A stretch of DNA of 11,987 bases from Chloroflexota bacterium. GTDB taxonomy: Bacteria > Chloroflexota > Limnocylindria > P2-11E. Shown here piece after piece: positions 1 to 7,982 of this stretch. Within the stretch, counting starts at the first letter, position 1. Every line of letters starts with the position of its first letter. The position numbers and the translations under genes are program-made. Below the pieces are notes generated by a model. The model searched no databases and had not been told where the DNA came from. It saw only the letters and a program-made list of their open reading frames with translations. The stretch lies in contig VGPA01000021.1 of the NCBI GenBank assembly GCA_016875665.1, positions 1-11,987 on the forward strand, given 5' to 3'.

Positions 1-197
1 GCCGTCGGCGCGACGGCGAGCCGAGCGCGGAGCGAGCCGAGGTCGCCGCGGAGGAGCCCGACCGAGGGGTAGAGCAGCCCGCCCCCTTGCCGCGCGTTCT
101 GCGCGCGGAGGGCGAGCAGCCCGGCCGCCGCCATGAGCGCGAGCGCGAGCAGGGCTTCCGGCGTCGCGAAGCGGAGGCCCCCGTCGAGCAGGCTCAT
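1..197 (-). CDS. BatA-like von Willebrand factor A protein, N-terminal part (cut by window edge)
   Basis: The frame opens at ATG 197 and stays open to base 1, giving 65 residues. The N-terminus reads MSLLDGGLRFATPEALLALA, followed by a hydrophobic stretch (about residues 12-30) and then LLYPSVGLLRG. A short N-terminal membrane anchor after a 'F-x-x-P-x-x-L-L' start is the pattern of the aerotolerance regulator N-terminal region of BatA/VWA proteins. The VWA domain itself would lie beyond the window, so the metal-binding residues cannot be checked. The start codon overlaps the stop of the upstream BatD-like gene by four bases (ATGA), which indicates translational coupling in the MoxR operon. 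The family call rests on the short N-terminus plus context: MoxR-DUF58-BatD genes are classically followed by VWA genes. Confidence 0.72.
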   Translation of the reverse strand, partial: MSLLDGGLRFATPEALLALALMAAAGLLALRAQNARQGGGLLYPSVGLLRGDLGSLRARLAVAPT

Positions 198-1165
198 GCT
201 CGGGACCGCCCGCCGGCCAAGTCGTATTCCTCGGACACGGCCGCCTTCCGCAGGTAGTCGAGCGCGGACTGGAGGACGTCGTTCGCGTGGCGCGGCGAGG
301 GCGGCAGCCGCCGGAACCGCACCACCTCGCCCTCACGGAGGAGGTCGTGGAGGAAGGCGGTCTGCGAACGCTCGACGCCCGCACGCTCGAGGTCGCTCCG
401 CAGCTCGGATGCGGTGCGCTGTCCGGCGGCGATCCCGTAGCGACCCGTGAGGTACGTGCGGATCGCGCGCGAGAGTCGCTCGTAGTGCTCGTCGAAGCGG
501 CCTTCATCCGGCAGGCGCTCGCGCGCGAGCCGGGTGAGGTCGTCCGCGGTCGCCAGGGCGAACCCCGCGGCCACCGGCTCGGGCTCCGCCGTGCGGCGGG
601 CCGCGCGGCGCCGCGAACGGACGAGCGCGATGAGCGCGGACGCGCCCAGCCCGGCCGCCGCCAGCACCGTCACGGTCCGTGCGATCGCGTAGGGCGTCCC
701 GCCCGGGATCTCCAGCGGCGGGCGGAGCGGCTGGATCCGCGTGGTGTCCTCGCCGTCGGCGATGACGCTCCCCACCTTCATCGCGATCGGCTCGGTGGTC
801 ACGGAGCCCTCGACGCCGCTGGGGTCGGCGAACCGGATGGTGATCGCCGGCAGGCTCGTCTCCCCGACCGAGAACGCGGTGATGCGGTAGCGGAAGCTCG
901 TCCGGAGCGCGCCCGCGGCGAGGCCGGTCTGCTGTGCGTTGAGCGTCTCGAGCACCTCGAAGCGCCCGAGCGTGCGGGTCACCCCGGGATCGGTGATGCG
1001 GTAGCCCGCGGCGGTCCGCACCTCCACGGTGAGGAGCACCGGATCGCCGGCCGTGAGGAACACCTTGTCCAGCGCGGCGCGCGCGGTGACGGGATCGGCG
1101 GCGAGCCCCGGTGCCGCCATTAGCACCAGCAGCGTGGCAACGGCGAGCGTGCGGAGCGCGATCAA
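194..1165 (-). CDS. BatD-like secreted/membrane protein of the MoxR operon
   Basis: This 323-residue protein starts with a signal peptide (MIALRTLAVATLLVLMAAPG, probable cleavage after LAA at 21-23). An outer beta-rich domain follows (about 25-145, with GDPVLLTVEVRT and RFEVLE typical of BatD-like oxygen-tolerance proteins), then a Pro-rich segment (RPPLEIPGG, 148-156). A transmembrane helix spans about 160-182, followed by an Arg-rich stop-transfer and a cytoplasmic alpha-helical tail of about 130 residues. The start is TTG at 1165, overlapping the DUF58 stop as TTGA. The next in-frame ATG (1120) would remove most of the signal peptide, so the TTG is preferred. In known MoxR loci the partner of this type is thought to act with VWA proteins at the membrane. 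No catalytic motif is visible, so the exact role is unknown. Confidence 0.75.
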   Translation of the reverse strand: MIALRTLAVATLLVLMAAPGLAADPVTARAALDKVFLTAGDPVLLTVEVRTAAGYRITDPGVTRTLGRFEVLETLNAQQTGLAAGALRTSFRYRITAFSVGETSLPAITIRFADPSGVEGSVTTEPIAMKVGSVIADGEDTTRIQPLRPPLEIPGGTPYAIARTVTVLAAAGLGASALIALVRSRRRAARRTAEPEPVAAGFALATADDLTRLARERLPDEGRFDEHYERLSRAIRTYLTGRYGIAAGQRTASELRSDLERAGVERSQTAFLHDLLREGEVVRFRRLPPSPRHANDVLQSALDYLRKAAVSEEYDLAGGRSRA

Positions 1166-2070
1166 TGCCGGCGAGTCCGCGCGCTGAAGAACGCGGCGAG
1201 GGCGGGCAGGTACGGCCGGTCCGTGGCGAGCTCAAGCGTGTCGAGCCCCATGCGGCCGAACGACCGGATGCGCTCCGCGCGCGTGAGCCGGGCGGCCGCG
1301 GCGTACGCCTCGCGCACGTCCGCACGCCCGGTGTCGATCGTGCGCGTCTCCCCCGTCTCGGCGTCCTCGAGCGTGACCACGCCCACCGACGGCAGGAGGC
1401 TCTCGCGCGGGTCGGACAGCGTGGCCGCGATCACGTCGTGCCTGCGGCCGAGCATGCGCAGCGGCGTCTCGAAGCCCGCGTCGAGGAAGTCCGAGAGCAG
1501 GAAGATCACGCTGCGCTTCTTGGTCACACTCCCGAGGAAGCGCGCCGCCCCGGTGATATCGGTGCGCGCGCGTGACGGGCGCGCGTAGAGCAGCGCGCGG
1601 ATCATGCGGACGAGGTGGTCGTGGCCGTGGCGCGGCTCGTGGTAGTCCCGCACCCCGTCCGCGAAGAGCAGCAGCCCCACGCGGTCGTTCGCGCGCATGG
1701 CCGCGACGGCGAGCAGCGCCGCGACGTTGGCCGCCAGCTCGCGCTTGCTCGATGCGCCGGTCCCGAACCATGACGACGCCGAGACGTCGACGGCGAGCAC
1801 GATGTTGAGCTCGCGCTCTTCGCGGTAGCGCTTGATGAACGGGTAGCCCACGCGCGCAGTGACGTTCCAGTCGATGGTGCGGACCTCGTCGCCGGGCTGG
1901 TACTCGCGGACCTCCTCGAACTCGAGCCCCGAGCCACGGAACACGCTGCGGTAGGCGTTCAGGAACCCTTCGTCCGCGAGCACGCGCGCCTTGATCTCGA
2001 CGTCGCGGATCTTCTCATGGGGCACGCGGCCGGCCGGCGGAGCCGGCCGCCGCGACGCGAACCACCACAT
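1162..2070 (-). CDS. DUF58 protein with VWA-like fold
   Basis: The 302-residue protein carries the DUF58 signature almost intact: FRGSGLEFEEVREYQPGD (44-61), then VRTIDWNVTAR (63-73) and a conserved RYREERE stretch (81-87). A metal-ion-dependent adhesion site of the D-x-S-x-S type follows (DVSAS, 95-99), and the rest reads as a VWA-like Rossmann fold (FLLSDFLDAGFETPL). DUF58 proteins sit directly after MoxR ATPases in many bacteria and are thought to be their substrate-presenting or adaptor partners. There is no membrane segment, so it is probably cytoplasmic. The ATG at 2070 lies 7 bases after the moxR stop, and the 3' end overlaps the BatD-like gene by four bases. Full length for the family, with no damage seen. 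Confidence 0.9.
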   Translation of the reverse strand: MWWFASRRPAPPAGRVPHEKIRDVEIKARVLADEGFLNAYRSVFRGSGLEFEEVREYQPGDEVRTIDWNVTARVGYPFIKRYREERELNIVLAVDVSASSWFGTGASSKRELAANVAALLAVAAMRANDRVGLLLFADGVRDYHEPRHGHDHLVRMIRALLYARPSRARTDITGAARFLGSVTKKRSVIFLLSDFLDAGFETPLRMLGRRHDVIAATLSDPRESLLPSVGVVTLEDAETGETRTIDTGRADVREAYAAAARLTRAERIRSFGRMGLDTLELATDRPYLPALAAFFSARTRRH

Positions 2071-2077
2071 CGCCGTG

Positions 2078-3073
<996 letters not shown>

Positions 3074-3081
3074 CACGTGTC

Positions 3082-3087
3082 AGAGTA
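3082..3087 (-). promoter_or_regulatory. Candidate -10 box of the moxR operon (leaderless)
   Basis: On the minus strand TACTCT fits the TANNNT pattern of leaderless promoters and is separated from the moxR ATG (3073) by exactly 8 bases, so transcription would begin at or next to the start codon. A TTTACA that resembles a -35 box lies upstream (3109-3114), but its 20-base spacing is longer than ideal. Functional status is inferred from position only. Confidence 0.45.
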
Positions 3088-3109
3088 GGCTCTTTGCCGC
3101 GAATCCCTG

Positions 3110-3115
3110 TAAACT
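3110..3115 (+). promoter_or_regulatory. Candidate -10 box of the 46-residue membrane protein gene (leaderless)
   Basis: TAAACT matches TANNNT and lies 9 bases before the ATG at 3125, with no ribosome-binding site between them. It overlaps the opposite-strand TTTACA element of the moxR promoter, so the two genes would share a compact divergent promoter region. Inferred from spacing and motif only. Confidence 0.4.
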
Positions 3116-3124
3116 GGCGGCCAC

Positions 3125-3265
3125 ATGGCAGACCACTCCACCGCCCCGGAGACCTCCGGCCCCGAGGATCTGCGCGTCTTCCTGACCCTGTGCATCCCGA
3201 TCATCGTGATCACGGTCGCGCTGGCCGCGTTCATCGTGAGCGTCCAGCCGCTCCGGGGGCAGTAG
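3125..3265 (+). CDS. Small single-pass membrane protein (46 residues), unknown function
   Basis: A short open frame runs from ATG 3125 to TAG 3263-3265. The product begins MADHSTAPETSGPEDLRVFL. An acidic, polar N-terminal segment of about 15 residues is followed by one strongly hydrophobic helix (about 18-41, LTLCIPIIVITVALAAFIVS), and the tail QPLRGQ ends the protein. I do not recognise a family. The clean N-tail/helix/short-tail layout, a leaderless-type box before the ATG, and its exact fit between the divergent moxR gene and the convergent aldo/keto reductase (10 bases away) support a real gene. A chance hydrophobic frame in GC-rich DNA is the alternative. It could be a small partner or regulator of a membrane complex, but nothing in the sequence names one. 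Confidence 0.62.
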   Translation: MADHSTAPETSGPEDLRVFLTLCIPIIVITVALAAFIVSVQPLRGQ

Positions 3266-3275
3266 ACAGCGCCGT

Positions 3276-4202
3276 TCAGGCGAGCTCGGCGACCTCTTCC
3301 GGCGTGAGGATCCAGTCGGCCGCCTTGGCGTTCTCCGCCACCTGCGCCGGCGAGGTGTTGCCGACGATGATCGAGCACACCGCCGGATTCGCCGCGAGCC
3401 AGGCGAGCGCGAGCTCGCCGATCCCCTTGCCGCGCTGCGCGGCGAACGCCCGCCAGCGTTCGACCTTCGCGAAGTTCTCATCGCTGAAGACCTGCGCGCC
3501 GTAGCGCATCCCCCGCCCGAAGCGCGTCCCCGGTGTGGGGGGCTTGCCCTGCTCGTACTTGCCGGTGAGAAACCCGCCGGCGAGCGGTGAGTACGGTACG
3601 AAGCCCACGCCGAAGTGGCGGCAGGCCGGCAGGACCTCTGCCTCCACCGCCCGGTCGAGCATGCTGTATCCGCTCTGCTGCACCGCGATTTGCTGCCAGC
3701 CGTGACGCTGCGCGAGACCGACGGCCTCCGCGACCTGCCATCCCGCGTGGTTGGAGAGGCCGACATAGCGGACCTTGCCGGTGCGGACCAGGTCCTCCGC
3801 CGCGCGGAGACTCTCCTCGAGGGGAGTGAGCGGATCCGGGAAGTGGAAGTAGTAGATGTCGACGAAGTCGGTGCGCAGGCGCTTGAGGCTCGCTTCGAGC
3901 CGTTCGCTGAGGCGCTTACGCGTGAGCCGCCCGCCGGATGCGAGCCCGGGGTCAAGGCGCGTACCCGTCTTGGAGGCGAGGACGAACGCGTGACGGCGCC
4001 CCTGGAGCGCCGCTCCCAGGAGCTCCTCGGATCTGGTCTGCGCGTACATCTCGGCGGTGTCCACGAAGTTGATGCCGAGCTCCTGCGCTTGGTCGATGAC
4101 CGCCTTGGTGCCGGCTTCGTCGACCGGGTTGCCGAACATGTTCCCGCCGAGCCCGATGACGGAAACCTGCACGCCGGTCCGGCCCATCGTGTTGAAGCGC
4201 AC
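3276..4202 (-). CDS. Aldo/keto reductase (NADPH-dependent oxidoreductase)
   Basis: The 308-residue protein has the (beta/alpha)8-barrel signature of the AKR superfamily: MGRTGVQVSVIGLGGNMFG at the N-terminus and FVDTAEMYA carrying the catalytic Asp48 and Tyr53. Lys78 lies in VLASKTG, and His120 in DIYYFHFPDP, which completes the Asp-Tyr-Lys-His tetrad. GKVRYVGLSNH (about 142-152) and VPYSPLAGGFLTGKY are family-typical substrate/cofactor segments. It probably reduces aldehydes or ketones with NADPH, but the physiological substrate cannot be read from sequence. The start is taken as GTG 4202, because a strong GGAGG (4208-4212 on the minus strand) sits 5 bases upstream; a downstream ATG at 4187 lacks such a site. 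It lies 28 bases after the DUF3048 gene and may be cotranscribed with it. Confidence 0.92.
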   Translation of the reverse strand: MRFNTMGRTGVQVSVIGLGGNMFGNPVDEAGTKAVIDQAQELGINFVDTAEMYAQTRSEELLGAALQGRRHAFVLASKTGTRLDPGLASGGRLTRKRLSERLEASLKRLRTDFVDIYYFHFPDPLTPLEESLRAAEDLVRTGKVRYVGLSNHAGWQVAEAVGLAQRHGWQQIAVQQSGYSMLDRAVEAEVLPACRHFGVGFVPYSPLAGGFLTGKYEQGKPPTPGTRFGRGMRYGAQVFSDENFAKVERWRAFAAQRGKGIGELALAWLAANPAVCSIIVGNTSPAQVAENAKAADWILTPEEVAELA

Positions 4203-4206
4203 GGCA

Positions 4207-4215
4207 CCCTCCCTC
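4207..4215 (-). promoter_or_regulatory. Ribosome-binding site of the aldo/keto reductase gene
   Basis: GAGGGAGGG on the minus strand contains a perfect GGAGG five bases before GTG 4202 and decides that start. It is one of the few clear Shine-Dalgarno sequences here; several neighbouring genes appear leaderless or coupled by overlap. Confidence 0.65.
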
Positions 4216-4230
4216 GCTGATCGATGGAGC

Positions 4231-5331
4231 CTACCTTGAGGTGACCACCCAGTCCGCGGGAATGGGATGAACCCAGGTCTGCCCCGGTGCGAGCAGGATC
4301 TCCTCGCCGAGCACGGTCTTGAAGGTGAACGCCGCGTTCTCGTTCGCGCGCGACCAGGTCGCGACCTGCCGGAGCCCGCCGCGGATCACGTCGGCCCGCC
4401 CGGTCCCGGTGAGGCGCGCGTCGTACGAGATCGCGCCGGTGGAGTCGACGATCTGCGGCGCCGGGATGATGTCCGTGTAGAGAATGATCACGTTCGCCAC
4501 GACGATCGGCTTGTTGTCGAGCGCGTCGATCGTGCGCACTGGCCGGCCCGCCACGTTCTGCGCACGCAGGTAGCCCGCGCTGGCCTCACCCCAGGTGTAG
4601 GTGACCTTGACGCTGTCCTCGCGGTACGGGATCACGAGCTCGGTCGCGGTGTCGGAGCCGAACATGCCGCCGAGCCGCGGATTGCGCGCGTCGGCGATGA
4701 ACGACCAGCGCGGGACCTGAACCGGCCGCGTGTCGGCCTGGCGGATCGCCTCGCGCATCGCGGCCGTCGTCGTGACGACGTTGCTCGGCGCCGGGCGGCT
4801 CGCGATTCGCCCGTAGCCCCCCGTGTACGACGCGTTCAGATCGAGGTAGCGGCCCTGCGCCGCGTCGCGCTGGATGAGCGGCTCCGCGTACGCGGACGTA
4901 CCCGAGTAGACCAGCGCGCCGCGCACCATGGGCGCGATCGAGCGGTCGGTGAGGCGTGCGCTGCGCACCGGCGCTATCTGTGCGGGCTCTTGGGAGTGGA
5001 AGATCGCGGCGATGCGCGTCACGAAGCCTTCGACGAGCGTCTCGAACACGATGTCCGCCTGTCCGAGACCGATGGGCGGCCGCGCGGCCGGCGCGTTGTC
5101 GACCTTCACCACGAGCGGCCGCCGGGTGGCGTTGCCGTTGCCGAGCGGCTTCCCCATCAGGGGCCAGCACTCCGCGCACGCCATGGGCTTGGCCTCCGGC
5201 GTGAACGGACGGTCCGTCGGTTCCGGCGTGGGCGCGGCGGAAGTGCTTGGCGGCTCCGCGACCGCCGCCGGCTCGCTCACGCACGAGACGAGCGTCAGAA
5301 GCGCGAGGACGAGCGCGAGCGCGCGGCGCAT
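4231..5331 (-). CDS. DUF3048 (YerB-like) lipoprotein
   Basis: From ATG 5331 the product is 366 residues. An Arg-rich start and hydrophobic helix end in a lipobox, LVSC (Cys about 17), so it is probably a lipid-anchored, cell-surface protein. A Pro/Thr-rich spacer with two further cysteines (ACAEC) follows. The DUF3048 core then begins at VVKVDNAPAARPPIGLGQAD and continues with VFETLVEGFVTRIAAIF and APVRSARLTDRS, close to the family pattern. The second, C-terminal DUF3048 domain ends with GEEILLAPGQTWVHPIP, also typical. The founding member YerB is a lipoprotein of unknown biochemical role. GTG 5337 is an alternative start two codons upstream, but a TAGCAT box lies 8 bases before ATG 5331, favouring leaderless initiation there. 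It is preceded by the CPBP gene on the same strand. Confidence 0.9.
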   Translation of the reverse strand: MRRALALVLALLTLVSCVSEPAAVAEPPSTSAAPTPEPTDRPFTPEAKPMACAECWPLMGKPLGNGNATRRPLVVKVDNAPAARPPIGLGQADIVFETLVEGFVTRIAAIFHSQEPAQIAPVRSARLTDRSIAPMVRGALVYSGTSAYAEPLIQRDAAQGRYLDLNASYTGGYGRIASRPAPSNVVTTTAAMREAIRQADTRPVQVPRWSFIADARNPRLGGMFGSDTATELVIPYREDSVKVTYTWGEASAGYLRAQNVAGRPVRTIDALDNKPIVVANVIILYTDIIPAPQIVDSTGAISYDARLTGTGRADVIRGGLRQVATWSRANENAAFTFKTVLGEEILLAPGQTWVHPIPADWVVTSR

Positions 5332-5339
5332 GCGCACCG

Positions 5340-5345
5340 ATGCTA
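5340..5345 (-). promoter_or_regulatory. Candidate -10 box of the DUF3048 gene (leaderless)
   Basis: TAGCAT on the minus strand fits TANNNT and is separated by 8 bases from ATG 5331, the same spacing as at moxR. It lies between the stop of the upstream CPBP gene and this ATG, so the lipoprotein gene can be transcribed independently of the three-gene operon before it. Motif-and-spacing inference only. Confidence 0.42.
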
Positions 5346-5350
5346 GGTGC

Positions 5351-6082
5351 TCAGATCGTGACGAGGACGTGCAGCACGATGCCGGCCGCGAAGTGCGCGA
5401 TCATCGCGGCCTCGAGCCCGCGGCGCCAGTAGAGCCACCCGAACGCGATGCCGCCCACCGTGTTGAGGACGATCGCGCGCGCAACGCCGAGCGCGGTCAG
5501 CGGCCCGATCACCGCGAGCGTCGGGAGGTGTCCGACCCCGAACACGAGCGCCGCGAGCACGATCGCGATCCACATCGCGCGACCCCGCAGGATCCAGGCG
5601 ATGCCGGACACGAGGAGCAGGCGCATCAGCAGCTCCTCGGTGATCCCGCCATAGAAGGAGGCGAGGAGGCCCGCAAGCCGACCGGGCGCCTCGACGGCCG
5701 GCATGCCACCCGGCCCGAGCAGCGGAGCGAAGACGAGGACGTCGAGCCCGATGATCAGCGAGCCGGCGAGAGCGCCGATCACGGCCGCGCGCACCGGACC
5801 CAGGCTCGCGAACGCCTCACCGACCCCCCGCCGGAACGCGAGCGCGTCCGTGAGCGGCGTACGCAGCCCGACCGCGTCGGCCGCCCGCAAGCCGAGGAGC
5901 ACGGCGACGGCGAGCAGCACCGCCGTCTGCGCCGCGCTCGCCAGCACCAGCACGGGAAGCGGAAGCTGAACCTGCTCCAGCGCGGCGCGCTGGAGCGCGA
6001 ACGCGTACGGCAGGACGAGGAACGCGGCGGCGAAGCCCGCCAGCCAGAGGATCAAGAACCGGTCGCGGAAGCGCGGAGTCAC
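5351..6082 (-). CDS. CPBP family intramembrane metalloprotease (CAAX-type)
   Basis: The 243-residue, strongly hydrophobic protein (about six to eight membrane helices) carries the CPBP/ABI motifs. GGITEELLMR (145-154) supplies the Glu-Glu and Arg of motif 1, FGVGHLP (181-187) supplies the His of motif 2, LNTVGGIAFGWLYWRRG (206-222) is the third conserved helix, and His230 follows. The usual final HxxxN is here HFAAG, so the last conserved residue differs, although the core Glu-Glu/His/His set is present. Members cleave near prenylated or membrane-embedded peptides, or act in bacteriocin self-immunity; the substrate here is unknown. The start is GTG 6082, overlapping the MFS stop as GTGA. An open frame extends upstream to 6238, but that part lies inside the MFS gene and has no membrane or family character. 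Confidence 0.86.
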   Translation of the reverse strand: MTPRFRDRFLILWLAGFAAAFLVLPYAFALQRAALEQVQLPLPVLVLASAAQTAVLLAVAVLLGLRAADAVGLRTPLTDALAFRRGVGEAFASLGPVRAAVIGALAGSLIIGLDVLVFAPLLGPGGMPAVEAPGRLAGLLASFYGGITEELLMRLLLVSGIAWILRGRAMWIAIVLAALVFGVGHLPTLAVIGPLTALGVARAIVLNTVGGIAFGWLYWRRGLEAAMIAHFAAGIVLHVLVTI

Positions 6083-7275
6083 GGACCCCCTTCGGTGCGC
6101 GGGACGCGCACGCGGGTGAGCACGAGCGCACCTGCCAGCACGAGCACGCCCGCGAGGACGAGGCTCGCGCGCAGCGTGCCCGTGAGGTCCGCCACCGCAC
6201 CACCGGTGAGCGCGCCGAGGGGCTGCGCCAGCTCCCACGTGCCGGTGCCCACACCGGTGAGCTCACCGGCGCGCTCGCGAGGAATGAGGTCCGCAAGCAG
6301 CGGCAGGAGCGGCACGGTGCTGAGCGCGTTCGCCAGGCCCACGATGCCCATGAGGACGAGCGCAGCGTCCAGCGTGCGGACCTGCGAGGCCGCGAGCGTG
6401 GTGACCCCGAAGAGCACGAGCCCCACGAGCATGACCGGCCGCTTCCCCACCCGGTCGGCCGCCCATCCGGCGGGCAGCGTGGCGAGCGCCGTCGCCGCGG
6501 CCGCGACCACGAACAGCTGGAAGGCGCCGCCCTCGGTCGTGCCGAGCTCGCTCACGCCGAAGCGCGTGATGAACGGCACCACCCCGGCCGTGCCGAACCA
6601 GAAGAGGAGCGTCGCCGCGAGATACAGGAGCAGGTCGCGCCGCCCCGCGAGGTCGCGCGCGTAGCGGCGCGGCGAGAAGCGCGGGACCGGGCGCGCGGGC
6701 ACCGGCTGCTCCGGCACGAACAGCACCGTGACCGCGAAGCCCCCCAGGAGCCCGCCCGCGACCAGCAGGAACACGGTCCGCTCGGCGGTCTCCCACAGGC
6801 CCATCGCCACGACGAGGATGAACAGCTGGCCCAGCATCGAGGCGAGGTTGAGCAGGCCGCCGACCATGCCCCGCCGCGGCGCCGGCACGAGGTCGGCGAG
6901 CAGCGCGAGGTACGGGCCGTACGCGACGGCGAACGACGTGGTCAGCACGAGCAGCAGCCCGATGACGGCCCACAGCGGCGGGTGCGGGATGAGCGCGAGC
7001 AGCGCCAGCGCCGCGATCGGAACCCCGGCGACGATGAACGGGCGGCGCCGGCCGATCCGCGAACGCGTGCGGTCGGACAACGCGCCGACCACGATCTGCG
7101 AGAGGCCGGCCAGCGGCGGGCGCTCCTGGGAGAGCAGACCGATCCACGCGTTCGCGACCCCGTAGCCGCCGAGGTACAGCGGCACCGCGGCGTTCATGAA
7201 GCCGAACAGCATCCCCGCCCCGGCGTTGCCCACCGAGTAGAGCGCGGCGCGCGGTGCGGACAGCCGGTCCGTCAT
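6079..7275 (-). CDS. Major facilitator superfamily transporter
   Basis: The 398-residue protein has about twelve hydrophobic helices and MFS features: GALSDRTRSRIGRRRPFIVAG (about 62-82) is the loop 2-3 signature (G-x-x-S-D-R-x-x-x-R-x-GRR), and a related AGWAADRVGKRPVMLVG lies between helices 8 and 9. The loop pattern S-D-R-x-R-S-R-I-G-R-R-R-P resembles the glycoside-pentoside-hexuronide/sugar symporter-like branch, but the substrate cannot be assigned. ATG 7275 overlaps the stop of the upstream phosphatidyltransferase gene (ATGA), and its own stop overlaps the CPBP start, so it is the middle gene of a tightly coupled three-gene set. A lipid-linked or lysophospholipid substrate would suit the neighbours; that is speculation from context. 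Confidence 0.88.
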   Translation of the reverse strand: MTDRLSAPRAALYSVGNAGAGMLFGFMNAAVPLYLGGYGVANAWIGLLSQERPPLAGLSQIVVGALSDRTRSRIGRRRPFIVAGVPIAALALLALIPHPPLWAVIGLLLVLTTSFAVAYGPYLALLADLVPAPRRGMVGGLLNLASMLGQLFILVVAMGLWETAERTVFLLVAGGLLGGFAVTVLFVPEQPVPARPVPRFSPRRYARDLAGRRDLLLYLAATLLFWFGTAGVVPFITRFGVSELGTTEGGAFQLFVVAAAATALATLPAGWAADRVGKRPVMLVGLVLFGVTTLAASQVRTLDAALVLMGIVGLANALSTVPLLPLLADLIPRERAGELTGVGTGTWELAQPLGALTGGAVADLTGTLRASLVLAGVLVLAGALVLTRVRVPRTEGGP

Positions 7276-7868
7276 GCGCTTCCGAGGCGGCGGAGGCCCA
7301 TCGCGATCGCCACCGCCATGGCCGCCACGGCGACCGCCCCGGCTGCGTCGAGGACGTTGACGCCGAAGCCCAGGTACGCCACGAGCGCCGGATAGAAGGT
7401 GAGGTACGTCTTGAACGCCACCGGCTCGGGCACGCCACGGGCGTTCAGGAGGTACAGCGTCACGTTGAGTCCGGGGTACGCCACTCCGTAGAGCACCGCG
7501 GTGGCGGGATGGAGGGCCCCGTGCGCCGCGAGGCCGGCGATCACGATCACCTCACGCGCGTGGTCGGCGTACTGATCGATTAGCGCGCCGTGCGCTGAAG
7601 CACGCCTCGTCCGGCGGGCGAGCGCCCCGTCCATACCGTCGAGCGCGAGCGTCGCGACGAAGAGCGCGAGTGCCCACAGCGGGGCGAAGGGGATGAGCCA
7701 GGCGACGGCGACCCCGAGCGGGATCTGCGACAGCGAGACCGCGTTGGGATGGACCCCCAGTGCCGCGAGCAGGGAGACCGGGGGCCCGTACAGGGCGGCC
7801 AGGAACCGCCGCACGGGCGCGAGGACCCGCCGCTCCGCGCCCGTGAAGGAGTCCGCGGGGAGGCCCAC
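7272..7868 (-). CDS. CDP-alcohol phosphatidyltransferase family protein
   Basis: From GTG 7868 the product is 198 residues with about five to six membrane helices. The complete CDP-alcohol phosphotransferase motif D-x2-DG-x2-AR-x8-G-x3-D-x3-D is present (Asp77, Asp80, Gly81, Ala84, Arg85, Gly94, Asp98, Asp102). These enzymes use metal ions to transfer a phosphoalcohol from a CDP-linked donor to an acceptor alcohol in phospholipid synthesis (for example phosphatidylglycerol phosphate, phosphatidylinositol phosphate or cardiolipin precursors). The motif alone does not fix the acceptor. The open frame continues upstream through the tRNA-Gly region, but that part is antisense to a tRNA, so the GTG just outside it is the most upstream credible start. 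Its 5' end lies close to the divergent tRNA promoter. It heads the operon with the MFS and CPBP genes. Confidence 0.86.
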   Translation of the reverse strand: MGLPADSFTGAERRVLAPVRRFLAALYGPPVSLLAALGVHPNAVSLSQIPLGVAVAWLIPFAPLWALALFVATLALDGMDGALARRTRRASAHGALIDQYADHAREVIVIAGLAAHGALHPATAVLYGVAYPGLNVTLYLLNARGVPEPVAFKTYLTFYPALVAYLGFGVNVLDAAGAVAVAAMAVAIAMGLRRLGSA

Positions 7869-7889
7869 GACGCCATGATCCCGCGCTCT

Positions 7890-7898
7890 TGGTATCCT
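7890..7898 (+). promoter_or_regulatory. Extended -10 promoter of tRNA-Gly
   Basis: TGGTATCCT is an extended -10 (TG-N-TATCCT) placed 11 bases before the first tRNA base, a normal distance for a tRNA transcript with a very short leader. No good -35 box is visible, as expected when an extended -10 is used. Confidence 0.5.
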
Positions 7899-7909
7899 TG
7901 TCCTCTCAC

Positions 7910-7982
7910 GCGGAAGTGGCTCAGTTGGTAGAGCATCACCTTGCCAAGGTGAGGGTCGCGGGTTCGAGTCCCGTCTTCCGCT
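7910..7982 (+). tRNA. tRNA-Gly (anticodon GCC)
   Basis: A complete cloverleaf is readable: acceptor arms GCGGAAG (7910-7916) and CTTCCGC (7975-7981) pair perfectly. The D-arm region is GCTCAGTTGGTAGAGC, the anticodon arm is TCACC-TTGCCAA-GGTGA with anticodon GCC, and the T-arm is GCGGG-TTCGAGT-CCCGT (with a G-T pair). The discriminator base is U73 and the CCA end is not encoded (the next bases are CCG). tRNA-Gly genes are frequent integration sites; the 3' end of this one is repeated downstream at 10253-10266 and adjoins a recombinase remnant. Confidence 0.97.

Noticed and set aside
6083..6238. Upstream extension of the CPBP gene
   Set aside because: It falls inside the MFS gene, is Arg/Ala-rich without membrane helices, and the GTGA overlap at 6082 gives a clean start.
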